A stretch of 64,000 bases of DNA from positions 186,001 to 250,000 of the forward strand of contig NZ_JAAAPJ010000006.1 in assembly GCF_009909145.1 (NCBI RefSeq), written 5' to 3'. Position 1 is the first letter of the stretch. Each line of letters opens with the position of its first letter. This document shows positions 43,255 through 51,953 of this stretch, piece by piece. A model generated the notes under the pieces. That model had not been told where the DNA came from, made no database searches, and worked only from the letters and a program-made list of their open reading frames with translations. The position numbers were made by a program, and so were the translations under genes. The DNA is from Corallococcus silvisoli (GTDB lineage: Bacteria > Myxococcota > Myxococcia > Myxococcales > Myxococcaceae).

Positions 43255-44139
43255 ATGCGCCTGCACCTCGTGGACGGCACGTATGAGCTGTACCGGGCCC
43301 ACTACTCGCCCCGGCCGGGCACCACCGCGCCGGACGGGCGCGACGTGAAGGCCACGGCCGGCGTGATGGATTCCCTCCTCGCGCTGTTGCACGACGAATC
43401 CGAGGCCGTGACGCATGTCGCGGTGGCCTTCGACAACCCCATCCGCTCGTTCCGCAACGCGCTCTTCGCCGGTTACAAGGGAGACGAGGGCGTGCCGCCG
43501 GAGCTGCGCGCGCAGTTCGACCTGGTGGAAGAGGCGGTGGCCGCGCTGGGCGTGCGCGTGTGGTCCATGAAGGACCACGAGGCGGACGACGCGCTCGCCA
43601 CCGCGGCGGCGCGCTGGGCGGGCGAGGTGGAGCAGGTGCGGCTGCTCACCCCCGACAAGGACCTGGGCCAGAGCGTGCGGGGCTCGCGGGTGGTGCAAGT
43701 GGACCGGCGGCAGCAGAAGGTGGTGGACGCGGAGGGCGTGAAGGCGAAGCTGGGCGTGGCCCCCGAGAGCGTGCCGGACCTGCTGGCGCTGATGGGCGAC
43801 GACGCGGACGGCATCCCGGGGCTGCCGGGCTTCGGTGCGAAGGGCGCGGCGGCGGTGCTCCAGGCCTACGGCCACCTGGAGGCCATCCCGGACAGCGCGG
43901 CGGAGTGGACGGTGAAGGTGCGGGGCGCGGACAAGCTGGCGGCGACGTTGAAGGCGCACCGCGAGGACGCGCGGCTGTACCGCACGCTGGCCACATTGGT
44001 GGAGGACGCGCCGCTGCCGGGCACCGCGTCGCTCGCGGACCTGGAGTGGAAGGGCGTCCCGGAGGCGCGCTTCAAGGCGTTCTGTGAAGGATTGGGATTG
44101 AGGAGCCTCCAGCGCCGGCCAAAGCGCTGGGCGGCATAG
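43255..44139 (+). CDS. 5'-3' exonuclease (FEN/PolI N-domain type)
   Basis: 294 residues, equivalent to the N-terminal nuclease domain of DNA polymerase I without the polymerase part. Metal-binding acids lie in 'LHLVDGTYELYR' (Asp7), 'VAFDNPIRSFRN', 'DHEADDALAT' and 'LLTPDKDLGQ'. The helix-three-turn-helix DNA-binding region is 'LMGDDADGIPGLPGFGAKGA'. It removes 5' flaps and RNA primers. The ATG is preceded by agaggggga. First gene of a close series with a truncated haemoglobin (8-base gap) and an SRPBCC protein. Confidence 0.92.
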   Translation: MRLHLVDGTYELYRAHYSPRPGTTAPDGRDVKATAGVMDSLLALLHDESEAVTHVAVAFDNPIRSFRNALFAGYKGDEGVPPELRAQFDLVEEAVAALGVRVWSMKDHEADDALATAAARWAGEVEQVRLLTPDKDLGQSVRGSRVVQVDRRQQKVVDAEGVKAKLGVAPESVPDLLALMGDDADGIPGLPGFGAKGAAAVLQAYGHLEAIPDSAAEWTVKVRGADKLAATLKAHREDARLYRTLATLVEDAPLPGTASLADLEWKGVPEARFKAFCEGLGLRSLQRRPKRWAA

Positions 44140-44147
44140 AGGAAGCC

Positions 44148-44588
44148 ATGGGTATGGAATTGAAGCCGCCGTCGTCGGATGACTGGGTCCCCACGCTGGA
44201 GGACACCCCCTTCCATCGCCTGGGAGGCGAGGAGGCGGTGCACGCGCTGGCGGAGACCTTCTACGACGTGATGGACGCGGAGGAGCCCACGCTCGCGAGC
44301 ATCCACGAGCTGGACGCGCAGGGCCGGGTGAACGCGGGCACGCGCCAGCGCTTCGGCATGTTCCTGGTGGGCTGGCTGGGCGGACCGCAGCACTACAGCG
44401 CGACGCACGGCCACCCCCGGCTGCGCATGCGCCACGGGCACCTGCCGGTGGACACCGCGATGCGGGACGCGTGGCTGCGCTGCATGCGCAAGGCGATGGA
44501 CGTGCGGGGCATCACCGGAGGGTTGAGGGGCTTCCTGGATGGCCGCTTCGCCCAGGTGGCGGACTTCCTGCGCAACACGGAAGGGTGA
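44148..44588 (+). CDS. Group II truncated haemoglobin
   Basis: 146 residues with the short 2-over-2 globin pattern: 'FHRLGGEEAVHALAETFYDVM' (cited as its core EAVHALAETFYDVM, with B10 Tyr39), 'FGMFLVGWLGGPQHY', and 'HPRLRMRHGHLPV', in which His96 is the proximal haem ligand. A Trp in 'RDAWLRCM' is the G8 Trp of group II. Binds oxygen, NO or acts as peroxidase-like scavenger. It follows the exonuclease gene by 8 bases and overlaps the SRPBCC gene by 4 nt. Confidence 0.93.
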   Translation: MGMELKPPSSDDWVPTLEDTPFHRLGGEEAVHALAETFYDVMDAEEPTLASIHELDAQGRVNAGTRQRFGMFLVGWLGGPQHYSATHGHPRLRMRHGHLPVDTAMRDAWLRCMRKAMDVRGITGGLRGFLDGRFAQVADFLRNTEG

Positions 44589-45037
44589 GGTTCATCGAGT
44601 CCATCCGCATCGCCTGCCCGCGCGAGCGCGTGTTCGCGTACACGCAGGACTACGGGCAGCGGCTCGTCTGGGACACGTTCCTGCGCGAAGCGGTGCTGAG
44701 GGATGGCGCGACCGAGGCCGGGCCGGGGGTGAAGGCCTGGTGTGTGTCGTGGCACGGCCTGGGGATGGAGACGGAGTACGTGTCCTTCCTGCCGCCCGCG
44801 GTGACGGCGGTGCGGATGACTCGGGGGCCGCGCCTGTTCGAGAGCTTCGCGGGCTCCTGGAGTTTCGATGAAGAGGCCCCTGGCGTCACCCGTGTCACCT
44901 TCACGTATGCCTTCACGCTGAGGCGCCCCTTCGGCTGGCTCACGCCGCTGATGACGTGGACGCTGGTCCGCGAGGTCCGAGGGCGCTTGAAGGACCTGAA
45001 GCGGCGGCTGGACCTGGGGACCTCGGACCCGGCGTAG
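44585..45037 (+). CDS. SRPBCC/polyketide-cyclase-like small ligand-binding protein
   Basis: 150 residues from a GTG at 44585 that overlaps the stop of the truncated haemoglobin gene (GTGA). Start-domain pattern: 'FIESIRIACPRERVFAYTQD' at the N terminus, beta strands through 'ETEYVSFLPPAVTAVRMTRG', 'GSWSFDEEAPGVTRVTFTYA', and a final amphipathic helix 'LVREVRGRLKDLKRRLDL'. Such proteins bind or process small hydrophobic molecules. Tight coupling to a haemoglobin suggests a shared redox or ligand-handling role; speculative. Confidence 0.82.
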   Translation: MRFIESIRIACPRERVFAYTQDYGQRLVWDTFLREAVLRDGATEAGPGVKAWCVSWHGLGMETEYVSFLPPAVTAVRMTRGPRLFESFAGSWSFDEEAPGVTRVTFTYAFTLRRPFGWLTPLMTWTLVREVRGRLKDLKRRLDLGTSDPA

Positions 45038-45046
45038 ACTGGCGCG

Positions 45047-45862
45047 ATGCGCACGCGGATGCAGCCGCCAGCCCCCGGACGTGAGGACCTCTCCACTCCT
45101 TCCGCCGATGCGCTCGCGCCGTTGTTCGAGGAGGCCGCGAGCGCCACCGGCGCCTCCCGCCGCTTGATGGCCGGGCAGCTCAATGCCCTCATCGCCCGGT
45201 TGGTCCACACGGAGGACCCCGGCGCGCTCGCGCATGCGCTGCACGGACTCCTCGGGAGACAAGGCGTGGGTGATTTGGTGGATGACCAGGGCATCCCCGT
45301 CAGCATCGCCGCGACCCGGGGCCTGTTGGCCCTGCCCCATCCCCACCCGCTGGAGGTCCCTCCCGAGCGGCTGAAGGCCGTGTACCAGTACGGCTTCACG
45401 GTGACGCCGGCTCCGGCGAAGGGGATGCTCTTCGTGTTGGGGGTGGCGTCGCTGGTGCAGTTCGGCTGCTTCATCGTGGCGGAGAACCTCCGGAACAACT
45501 CCCATGGGCTCACCGCGGCGGGGGAGGCGCCGCTGGCTCCTCCTCCCGTCTCCACCTGGACGGAGGTGCTCGCCAGGTGGGGCTCCGAGCTGTGGCTGCT
45601 CGTGCGGCCCGGCTTTCCCCTCGTGCAGTTCGTGGGAGCCGTGCTCGCGTTCTTCTTCGCCACCGTCGCCGCGGACACCACGCGGGAGCGCCGCATGGCC
45701 CGGCGCATCTTCCTGGGGCTCGGCATCGTGGGCATCGACGTGGCGTTGGCGGCTCCCGCGGGCGACCACGAGACCTGGGGAGTGCTGGCCGCGGGAGTGG
45801 GGGCGCTGATCGCGGGCCTGATGCTGCGGGCCTCCCCACCCTCCAGGCCTCCTGTCCCTTGA
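45047..45862 (+). CDS. Hypothetical membrane protein (271 aa)
   Basis: 271 residues from the ATG at 45047 (ATG at 45059 also possible). A soluble helical N-terminal half (about 1-125) is followed by four hydrophobic segments around 'GMLFVLGVASLVQFGCFIVA', 'FVGAVLAFFFATVAA', 'IFLGLGIVGIDVALAA' and 'WGVLAAGVGALIAGLML'. No family recognised. It follows the SRPBCC gene by 9 bases and is probably the last gene of that series. Confidence 0.75.
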   Translation: MRTRMQPPAPGREDLSTPSADALAPLFEEAASATGASRRLMAGQLNALIARLVHTEDPGALAHALHGLLGRQGVGDLVDDQGIPVSIAATRGLLALPHPHPLEVPPERLKAVYQYGFTVTPAPAKGMLFVLGVASLVQFGCFIVAENLRNNSHGLTAAGEAPLAPPPVSTWTEVLARWGSELWLLVRPGFPLVQFVGAVLAFFFATVAADTTRERRMARRIFLGLGIVGIDVALAAPAGDHETWGVLAAGVGALIAGLMLRASPPSRPPVP

Positions 45863-45945
45863 GTGGCCGCCTGCACGGACATGGCCGGATGGCCGCGGCG
45901 CCCCCACCCTCCCATTTTCACCACCCACCACGGGGGTCGGAACCG

Positions 45946-46425
45946 ATGCGTTCGAACAATGATGTCTGGAAGGCGGCGGGCTTCGGTGTCCTCGCGGGGA
46001 TGCGGACCCTGACCGCGCCCGCGTTCCTCGCGCACGAGCTGTCGCGCAAGCCGAGCCGGCGTCTCAAGCGCGCCCTGCCGGGCCTCACGTCGAAGCGGGT
46101 ATCCCAGCGGCTGAGGGTGCTGGCGCTGGGGGAGATGGTGGCGGACAAGTCGCCCAAGGCGCTCCCGCGCATCGACCGCAGGCTCATTGGCGGACGCGTC
46201 ATCGCGGGCGCCATCACCGGCGCCGCCGTGTCGCGCGACCGCAAGGGCGCCAGGCTCGGGTTCGCCATCGTCGGCGCCGCGGCGGCCATCGCCTCCAGCT
46301 ACTTCTTCTACGGCTTCCGCTCGCTCGTGTCGGGCAGGCTGCGCGTGCCCAACCTGGTCGCGGGCCTCTTCGAGGACGGTCTGGCCATCGCCCTGGGCTC
46401 GCGCCTCACGCAACACCTGCGCTAG
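45946..46425 (+). CDS. DUF4126-like small membrane protein
   Basis: 159 residues from the ATG at 45946. Pattern of DUF4126: 'AAGFGVLAGMRTLTAPAFLA' at the N terminus, a basic loop ('KPSRRLKRAL'), 'GEMVADKSPKALPRIDRRLI', then Gly/Ala-rich helices 'GGRVIAGAITGAAVS' and 'LGFAIVGAAAAIASSYFFYG', and 'LRVPNLVAGLFEDGLAIALG'. Function of the family is unknown. Stands alone between the membrane protein gene and the convergent hypothetical gene. Confidence 0.82.
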   Translation: MRSNNDVWKAAGFGVLAGMRTLTAPAFLAHELSRKPSRRLKRALPGLTSKRVSQRLRVLALGEMVADKSPKALPRIDRRLIGGRVIAGAITGAAVSRDRKGARLGFAIVGAAAAIASSYFFYGFRSLVSGRLRVPNLVAGLFEDGLAIALGSRLTQHLR

Positions 46426-46434
46426 GTCCCCGGC

Positions 46435-47286
46435 TCACCGTGGCGTCTTGCCGGCGGTGAGCCGCGCCTCCAGCCGCTCCAGCACCGCGTGCTCCGCCCG
46501 CGCCCGCTCCGCCAGGGGCGCGAAGAGCAGGCGCGAGCGCAGGCCCATGCCCTCCGTCAATTCGAACTGGCGCAGGTCCTCCGGCAGCGCGAGCAACACC
46601 TCTCCCAAGGGCCGCACCCGGTGCAACTGATAGGAGCCCGCCGCCTCCAGGGCGCGCACTACCTCGGTCTCGGGTTCGGCGCGGGCCAGGGCCTCGCGCG
46701 CCTGCTCCTCGTAGCGCAGGCCCGCCTCCACCCGGCCCTCCAGGTCCGCGAGCACCGCGGCCGAGGTGCGCTGCGCCTCCCTCACGAGCCGCAGCGGATC
46801 CAACGCCCGCTCCACCCGCCTGCGCACCGCCGGGGACGGCGCCCGGGCCCGGCCCTCCACGCGGGACAACACCGCGTCGCGGTAGCTGGCCGCGAAGCAG
46901 ACCGCGAACAGCGCCTCCTCCAGCGGCGCCCGCTCGCGCGCGGCCAGGCCCTCCGCCAGGGCGCACAGCCCCTCCCCGGTGAGCACATAGCGGCGCCCCC
47001 GGGGGAGCCCCTTCGTCCCCGCGCCCACGCTCGCCTCCGCGTGGCCCGCGCGCACCAGCCGCTCCAGCGTCCGGCGCACCTGCGTCAGGTCGATGTCCTG
47101 GGACGGCCGGGTGACGTCGTGCTCCACCCAGTTGGTGAACAACAGAAAGAAGAAGCGCACGTCCGACACGCGGAAGCCGCCAGCGCGAGCCCCCGCCCCG
47201 TGCGCCGCGAGCAGGGCCGCCTGCACGAAGGTGGCCTGCGTGTCGATGTAGCCCAACCGCGCCGTCAGGGTGCTGTTCCGCGCCAT
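46435..47286 (-). CDS. Hypothetical protein with winged-helix-like N terminus
   Basis: 283 residues, soluble. Residues 35-115 resemble a winged helix: 'VSDVRFFFLLFTNWVEHDV', 'QDIDLTQVRRTLERLVRAGH', 'GRRYVLTGEGLCALAEGL'. The remainder is helical and Arg/Glu/Ala-rich ('RVERALDPLRLVREAQRT'). It could be a PadR-like or otherwise DNA-binding regulator, but no exact family is recognised. Divergent from the sterol-desaturase-like gene. Confidence 0.7.
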   Translation of the reverse strand: MARNSTLTARLGYIDTQATFVQAALLAAHGAGARAGGFRVSDVRFFFLLFTNWVEHDVTRPSQDIDLTQVRRTLERLVRAGHAEASVGAGTKGLPRGRRYVLTGEGLCALAEGLAARERAPLEEALFAVCFAASYRDAVLSRVEGRARAPSPAVRRRVERALDPLRLVREAQRTSAAVLADLEGRVEAGLRYEEQAREALARAEPETEVVRALEAAGSYQLHRVRPLGEVLLALPEDLRQFELTEGMGLRSRLLFAPLAERARAEHAVLERLEARLTAGKTPR

Positions 47287-47417
47287 GCCCCGGAGGATGC
47301 CAGCCCCCCTTCCTCCCGTCCCATCCCCCTCAGGTGACAGTGTCCGTCCGCGCGGATAGATAGATTCGCGCGCGTCATTCGTATGAGGGTCCGGCTCGAA
47401 TTTCCGGAGGGACCTCC

Positions 47418-48137
47418 ATGCTGCCCTGGCTCGTGCTCATCGCCGGCATCTGTTTTCTCATCGAACAAGCCGGCCGTGGGTGGAAGCTGCCCCGTGTGAA
47501 GGGCTGGCACCTGCGCGTGGTGATCATCAACCTGGCGCAGGTGGGCGTGGTGGTCCTGGGCGGGTTCACCTGGGACCGGTGGTTCTCCGCCGCGTCGCTC
47601 TTCCACTTGTCCCGGCACGTGGGCCCGGTGGTGGGCGGGGTGCTGGCCTATCTCATCGCCACGTTCGTCTTCTACTGGTGGCACCGCGCGCGCCATGAGA
47701 GCGACGTGCTCTGGCGCCTGTTTCATCAAATCCATCACAGCCCGCAGCGGCTGGAGGTCATCACCAGCTTCTACAAGCACCCGCTGGAGATGACGGTCAA
47801 CAGCCTGATTGGCGGACTGCTCGTCTACATGGTGCTGGGGTTGAGCCCGGCGGCGGGCGCCATCTACACGGCCTGCTGCGCGCTGGGCGAATACTTCTAT
47901 CACACCAACATCCGCACCCCGCGCTGGGTGGGCTGGTTCTTCCAGCGGCCGGAGATGCACCGCATCCACCACGAGTACGGCAAGCACAAGAACAACTACG
48001 GCGACCTGCCCCTGTGGGACAAGCTGTTCGGCACCTACGAGAACCCCGCCACCTGGGACGCCACATGCGGCTTCGATGACGCGAAGGAGCAGCAGCTGGG
48101 CGCCATGCTCGCCTTCCGCGACGTGCACCGCTCGTAG
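47418..48137 (+). CDS. Sterol desaturase/fatty acid hydroxylase family protein
   Basis: 239 residues with hydrophobic segments at 1-15, 30-50, 75-92 and 130-155. The His clusters of the di-iron hydroxylase family are present: 'WHRARH' (about 94-99), 'FHQIHHS' (about 108-114) and 'HRIHHEYGKHKNNYG' (about 183-197). The ATG follows a good ribosome site (ggaggga). Membrane-bound oxygen-dependent hydroxylation or desaturation of a lipid is expected; myxobacteria make sterols and carotenoids, but the substrate is unknown. Confidence 0.9.
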   Translation: MLPWLVLIAGICFLIEQAGRGWKLPRVKGWHLRVVIINLAQVGVVVLGGFTWDRWFSAASLFHLSRHVGPVVGGVLAYLIATFVFYWWHRARHESDVLWRLFHQIHHSPQRLEVITSFYKHPLEMTVNSLIGGLLVYMVLGLSPAAGAIYTACCALGEYFYHTNIRTPRWVGWFFQRPEMHRIHHEYGKHKNNYGDLPLWDKLFGTYENPATWDATCGFDDAKEQQLGAMLAFRDVHRS

Positions 48138-48184
48138 GAGATGGCACACTGGCGCCCCCTTCGCTTCATCCGTGAGGTTGCGCC

Positions 48185-49978
48185 ATGGCCAGCTCGCGTC
48201 GGCAGTTCCTGACCCACACCGTGATTGGACTCGCGAGCACCGCCGTGTCGGCGGCACCGGACGCGGGCACGGCCACGCCCGCCGGAGCGCCGCCCACCTT
48301 CGGCGCGGGCCCGACGGTGGGCCCGGAGGTCAGCCCCACCACCTTCGCGGAGGCGGAGAAGCTGATGCAGGTGCGGCTCACGCCCGAGGAGCGGGCCCAG
48401 GCCGCCGGCAACTGGCGCGTGTCCCTGGCCCCGCTCCAGGAGCGGCGCACCGGCCCGCGCACGCTCGCGCTGGAGCCCACGCTGTCGCCCGCCTCGCAGT
48501 GGAACCCCGCGCTGCCGGGCCTCAAGTCCACCGCCCCCGCGAGAGACCGCTTCGTGCGCAGCCGCGCCGCGAAGACGCCCCTGCCCACGAAGGAAGAGGA
48601 CATCGCCTTCGCGCCGCTCACGCAGCTGTCGCGCTGGGTGGAGTCCCGCGCCATCACGTCGGAGCGGCTGACGCAGCTGTACCTGGAGCGCCTGAAGCGC
48701 TTCGACCCTCGGCTCCAGTGCGTCATCACCCTCACGCCGGAGCTGGCGCTCGCGCAGGCCCGGCAGGCGGACCGCGACATCGCGGCGGGCCGGTACAAGG
48801 GCCCGCTGCACGGCATCCCGTGGGGAGCCAAGGACCTGGTGGACACCGCGGGCATCCGCACCACCTACGGCGCCGAGCCCTTCCGCGACCGCGTCCCCAC
48901 CACGGACGCCGCCGCGGTGGAGCGGCTTCACCGCGCGGGCGCCGTGCTGGTGGCGAAGCTCAGCCTGGGCGCGCTGGCGCTCAACGACGTGTGGTTCGGC
49001 GGGGAGACGAAGAACCCGTGGCTGCCGGAGGAGGGCTCCTCGGGCAGCAGCGCGGGGCCGGGCTCCGCGACGGCGGCGGGGCTCGTGGGCTTCTCCCTGG
49101 GCAGCGAGACGGGCGGCAGCATCGTGTCGCCCTCCATGCGCTGCGGCATCACCGGCCTGCGGCCCACCTTCGGCCGCGTGCCGCGCACGGGCGCGATGAC
49201 GCTGTGCTGGTCGCTGGACAAGCTGGGGCCCATGACGCGAGGGGTGGAGGACTCGCTGCTGGTGCTGGCCGCGCTCAACGGGCCGGACGCGGGCGACGTG
49301 GCGAGCGTCCAGGCGAAGCTGGACTTCGACGCGAACGCGAGCGTGAAGGGCCTGCGCGTGGGCTACGTGCCCGCGTGGATGAAGGAGAGCCCCGCCACGG
49401 ACGTGGACCGGGCGGCGCTGGAGACGCTCAAGGGCCTGGGGATGACGCCGGTGGAGGTCCAGTTCCCCGACTGGCCGTACTCCAGCCTCAACGTCATCCT
49501 CTTCGCGGAGGCCGCCGCCGCCTTCGAGGAGCTGACGCTCAGCCACGGCGTGGACGCACTCAGGATGCAGGTGCCGGACGCGTGGCCCAACCTCTTCCGC
49601 CAGTCCCGCTTCCTGTCCGCGGTGGACTTCGTCCAGGCGGACCGGCTGCGCCGCAAGGTGGCCCAGGAGATGGCGCGCGTGATGTCCCAGGTGGACGTCC
49701 TGCTCGTGCCCTCGCTGCGCGATGAGATCCTCACCGTCTCCAACCACACGGGCCACCCGTCCCTCACGCTGCGCACCGGCTTCGTGGAGGTGTCCCAGGC
49801 CCGCAGCGACTGGGCGCCGGACCCCAGGCGGCCCGTGCCCACCTTCGCCACCCCGCGCCGCGTCCCCCATGGCGTGACGCTCATCGGCCAGCTCTTCGAC
49901 GAGGGCACCCTGGGCCGTGTGGGCATCGCCCTGGAGCGCGCGTCCGGCGTCGCCGGGGAGCGCCCGCCCGGCTTCTGA
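48185..49978 (+). CDS. Exported amidase-signature family protein
   Basis: 597 residues. The N terminus 'ASSRRQFLTHTVIGLAST' looks like a Tat signal (twin Arg plus hydrophobic core). The amidase domain has the Ser-cisSer-Lys triad region: Lys in 'GAKDLVDTAGI', 'GSSGSSAGPGSATAAG' and the nucleophile block 'GSETGGSIVSPS'. Hydrolyses amide bonds such as those of glutamyl or aryl amides. The last 60 residues ('FATPRRVPHGVTLIGQLFDE') are typical of the family. Monocistronic, followed by a small hairpin. Confidence 0.9.
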   Translation: MASSRRQFLTHTVIGLASTAVSAAPDAGTATPAGAPPTFGAGPTVGPEVSPTTFAEAEKLMQVRLTPEERAQAAGNWRVSLAPLQERRTGPRTLALEPTLSPASQWNPALPGLKSTAPARDRFVRSRAAKTPLPTKEEDIAFAPLTQLSRWVESRAITSERLTQLYLERLKRFDPRLQCVITLTPELALAQARQADRDIAAGRYKGPLHGIPWGAKDLVDTAGIRTTYGAEPFRDRVPTTDAAAVERLHRAGAVLVAKLSLGALALNDVWFGGETKNPWLPEEGSSGSSAGPGSATAAGLVGFSLGSETGGSIVSPSMRCGITGLRPTFGRVPRTGAMTLCWSLDKLGPMTRGVEDSLLVLAALNGPDAGDVASVQAKLDFDANASVKGLRVGYVPAWMKESPATDVDRAALETLKGLGMTPVEVQFPDWPYSSLNVILFAEAAAAFEELTLSHGVDALRMQVPDAWPNLFRQSRFLSAVDFVQADRLRRKVAQEMARVMSQVDVLLVPSLRDEILTVSNHTGHPSLTLRTGFVEVSQARSDWAPDPRRPVPTFATPRRVPHGVTLIGQLFDEGTLGRVGIALERASGVAGERPPGF

Positions 49979-49979
49979 C

Positions 49980-49996
49980 CCCCGGAAGGCCCGGGG
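49980..49996 (+). terminator. Short hairpin after the amidase gene
   Basis: ccccgg and ccgggg form a 6-bp stem with a 5-nt loop directly after the amidase stop codon, followed by the moderately T-rich ctgattgattt. Weak terminator candidate. Confidence 0.4.
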
Positions 49997-50005
49997 CTGA
50001 TTGAT

Positions 50006-50021
50006 TTGACAGGTCAGTCCA
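50006..50021. promoter_or_regulatory. TetR operator candidate upstream of tetR
   Basis: ttgacaggtcagtcca, 20 bases upstream of the TetR-gene start. Its reverse complement shares tggactga and further bases with the site at 50679-50694 in front of the aldo/keto reductase gene, so both probably bind the TetR protein encoded between them. Confidence 0.55.
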
Positions 50022-50040
50022 GAATCATTACGAAACGCGC

Positions 50041-50625
50041 ATGGCACGGACGAAGGAGTTCGACCGCGACGAGGCCGTGCGTCGCGCGATGAAGGTCTTC
50101 TGGGAGCAGGGCTACGAGGCCACCTCCACGGACGACCTGCTGCGCGCGATGGGCATCGGGCGGCAGAGCATGTACGACACCTTCGGGGACAAGCACGGCC
50201 TCTACCTGGAGGCCCTGCGCTGCTACCAGGCGGAGTACAGCGCCAACCTGGTGGAGTGCCTGCGCTCGCACCCGTCTCCGCTGGGCGCCATCCGCGAGTA
50301 CCTCCTCTCCATCCCCAACGGCACCCCGAAGGAGCGCGCCCGGGGCTGCCTCACGACGAACGCGACCTCGGAGCTGGCGAACGTGGACCCGGACGTCGCC
50401 ACGCTGCTCAAGACCAGCGGGGCCCTGGGCCATGGCGCGCTGGAGCGCGTCGTGAAGGAGGCCCAGCGCAAGGGCGAGCTCAGCCCCCGGGTGGACTCCC
50501 GCGTCGCCGCCGGCTTCCTCCTCACCACCATCGCCGGCCTGCGCATGTCCGCCAAGGCCGGCACCCCGCCCGAAGTCCTCCGCGACATCGTGGACTTCGC
50601 CCTCGCGGGCCTCCAGTCCCGGTAG
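50041..50625 (+). CDS. TetR/AcrR-family transcriptional regulator
   Basis: 194 residues. N-terminal helix-turn-helix 'EAVRRAMKVFWEQGYEATST', 'DDLLRAMGIGRQSMYDTFGD', 'KHGLYLEAL'. The C-terminal ligand-binding half includes 'ARGCLTTNATSELANVDPDV', the pattern of the TetR_C_16/YcdC-like group found beside oxidoreductase genes. Related operator-like sites stand before this gene and before the downstream reductase, indicating autoregulation plus control of that reductase. Confidence 0.93.
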   Translation: MARTKEFDRDEAVRRAMKVFWEQGYEATSTDDLLRAMGIGRQSMYDTFGDKHGLYLEALRCYQAEYSANLVECLRSHPSPLGAIREYLLSIPNGTPKERARGCLTTNATSELANVDPDVATLLKTSGALGHGALERVVKEAQRKGELSPRVDSRVAAGFLLTTIAGLRMSAKAGTPPEVLRDIVDFALAGLQSR

Positions 50626-50678
50626 CACCTCCTGTTCCGGCGCGGCGCCGCCGCCCGCCGTCTTCGCATGTCTGTATC

Positions 50679-50694
50679 TGGATTGTTCAGTCCA
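50679..50694. promoter_or_regulatory. TetR operator candidate upstream of the aldo/keto reductase
   Basis: tggattgttcagtcca is an imperfect palindrome (outer 4+4 perfect, ttg/cag inner) in a locally AT-rich stretch 24 bases before the reductase start. Related to the site at 50006-50021. Confidence 0.55.
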
Positions 50695-50718
50695 AATATC
50701 CGCAAGGAGCGCCACGCC

Positions 50719-51837
50719 ATGTCGATGAGCCACTACTACCTGCTGGGCCGTTCGGGTTTGCGCGTCAGCCCGCTGTCGCTGGGCACGATGACGTTCGGGA
50801 GGGAGGGGCCGCTCGGCGGCATCTGGGGCAGCACCGAGGACGTGGCCCGGACGCTGTTCAACCGCTACCTGGACGCGGGGGGCAACTCCGTGGACACCGC
50901 GGACCTCTACACGCACGGCACCAGCGAGACGCTGCTCGGGAAGTTCATGGAGGAGCGCGGCGACCGGGACCGCATCGTCCTCACCACCAAGTACACCTAC
51001 AACTCCACCCGCCCGGGGGATCCGAACGCGGGGGGCAACAGCCGCAAGAACATGATGCGCGCGGTGGAGGCGTCGCTGCGGCGGCTGCGCACCGACTACA
51101 TCGACCTGTACCTGCTGCACACCTGGGACCGCATCACGCCGGCGGAGGAGGTCGTCCGCACGTTCGACGACCTGGTGCGCGCGGGGAAGATCCGCTACGC
51201 GGGCCTGTCCGACGTGCCGTCCTGGTACGCGGCCCGCGCGCAGACCTGGGCGGAGGCGCACGCGCTGACGCCGCTCATCAACCTCCAGCTCCAGTACTCG
51301 CTGGTGGAGCGCAGCCTGGAGCACGAGTTCTCCCCGCTGGCGCAGACGCTGGGCATGGGCATCACCGCCTGGAGCCCGCTGGGCATGGGCCTGCTCTCCG
51401 GCAAGTACCGCCCCAGCGAGGGCGGCGCGCAGGGTGATGGCCGCCTCATCTCCGCCGTGGGTGGCCAGCAGCTGGGCCTGTTCACCGAGCGCAACTGGCG
51501 CATCGTCACCGCGCTGGAGCAGGTGGCGAAGGAGCTGGGCAAGGACATGTCGCAGGTGGCGCTGAACTGGGTGGCGACACAGCCCGGCGTGGGCTCGGTC
51601 ATCCTGGGCGCCAGCAATCCCAGTCAGCTGGACGGCAACCTCGCCGCGCTCGACTTCAGCATCCCCGCCGGGCTGCGCCGCCAGCTGGATGAGGCCAGCG
51701 CGCCGCCCGTGCCGTTCCCCCACTCGATGTTCTCCAATCCCTACCAGCTGGACCTGCACGGCAAGGCCGCCGTGGGGGACAAGCCCGCGGGCTACGCTCC
51801 CCCCGTCTTCACCGGGACCGCGGCCCGGGTCGGTTAG
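50719..51837 (+). CDS. Aldo/keto reductase
   Basis: 372 residues from the ATG at 50719 with aaggag at 9-base spacing. Catalytic tetrad Asp59, Tyr64, Lys91, His134, and a C-terminal cofactor block 'SVILGASNPSQLDGNL'. Resembles the NADPH-dependent AKR group that reduces aldehydes or xenobiotics. Directly downstream of a TetR gene with a related operator in front of both, so it is probably induced by its own substrate or a toxic carbonyl compound. Confidence 0.93.
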   Translation: MSMSHYYLLGRSGLRVSPLSLGTMTFGREGPLGGIWGSTEDVARTLFNRYLDAGGNSVDTADLYTHGTSETLLGKFMEERGDRDRIVLTTKYTYNSTRPGDPNAGGNSRKNMMRAVEASLRRLRTDYIDLYLLHTWDRITPAEEVVRTFDDLVRAGKIRYAGLSDVPSWYAARAQTWAEAHALTPLINLQLQYSLVERSLEHEFSPLAQTLGMGITAWSPLGMGLLSGKYRPSEGGAQGDGRLISAVGGQQLGLFTERNWRIVTALEQVAKELGKDMSQVALNWVATQPGVGSVILGASNPSQLDGNLAALDFSIPAGLRRQLDEASAPPVPFPHSMFSNPYQLDLHGKAAVGDKPAGYAPPVFTGTAARVG

Positions 51838-51953
51838 GGCACACCCCCTTGCTTCCCTGGGGGCGGGGGAGCGGCCAGCCCATGTCCTCGCGGTCACTGT
51901 TCCGCGAGGGCGCGCGCCGCCACCTTCCGCGCTCGCACAAGCAGGGGGGACGG

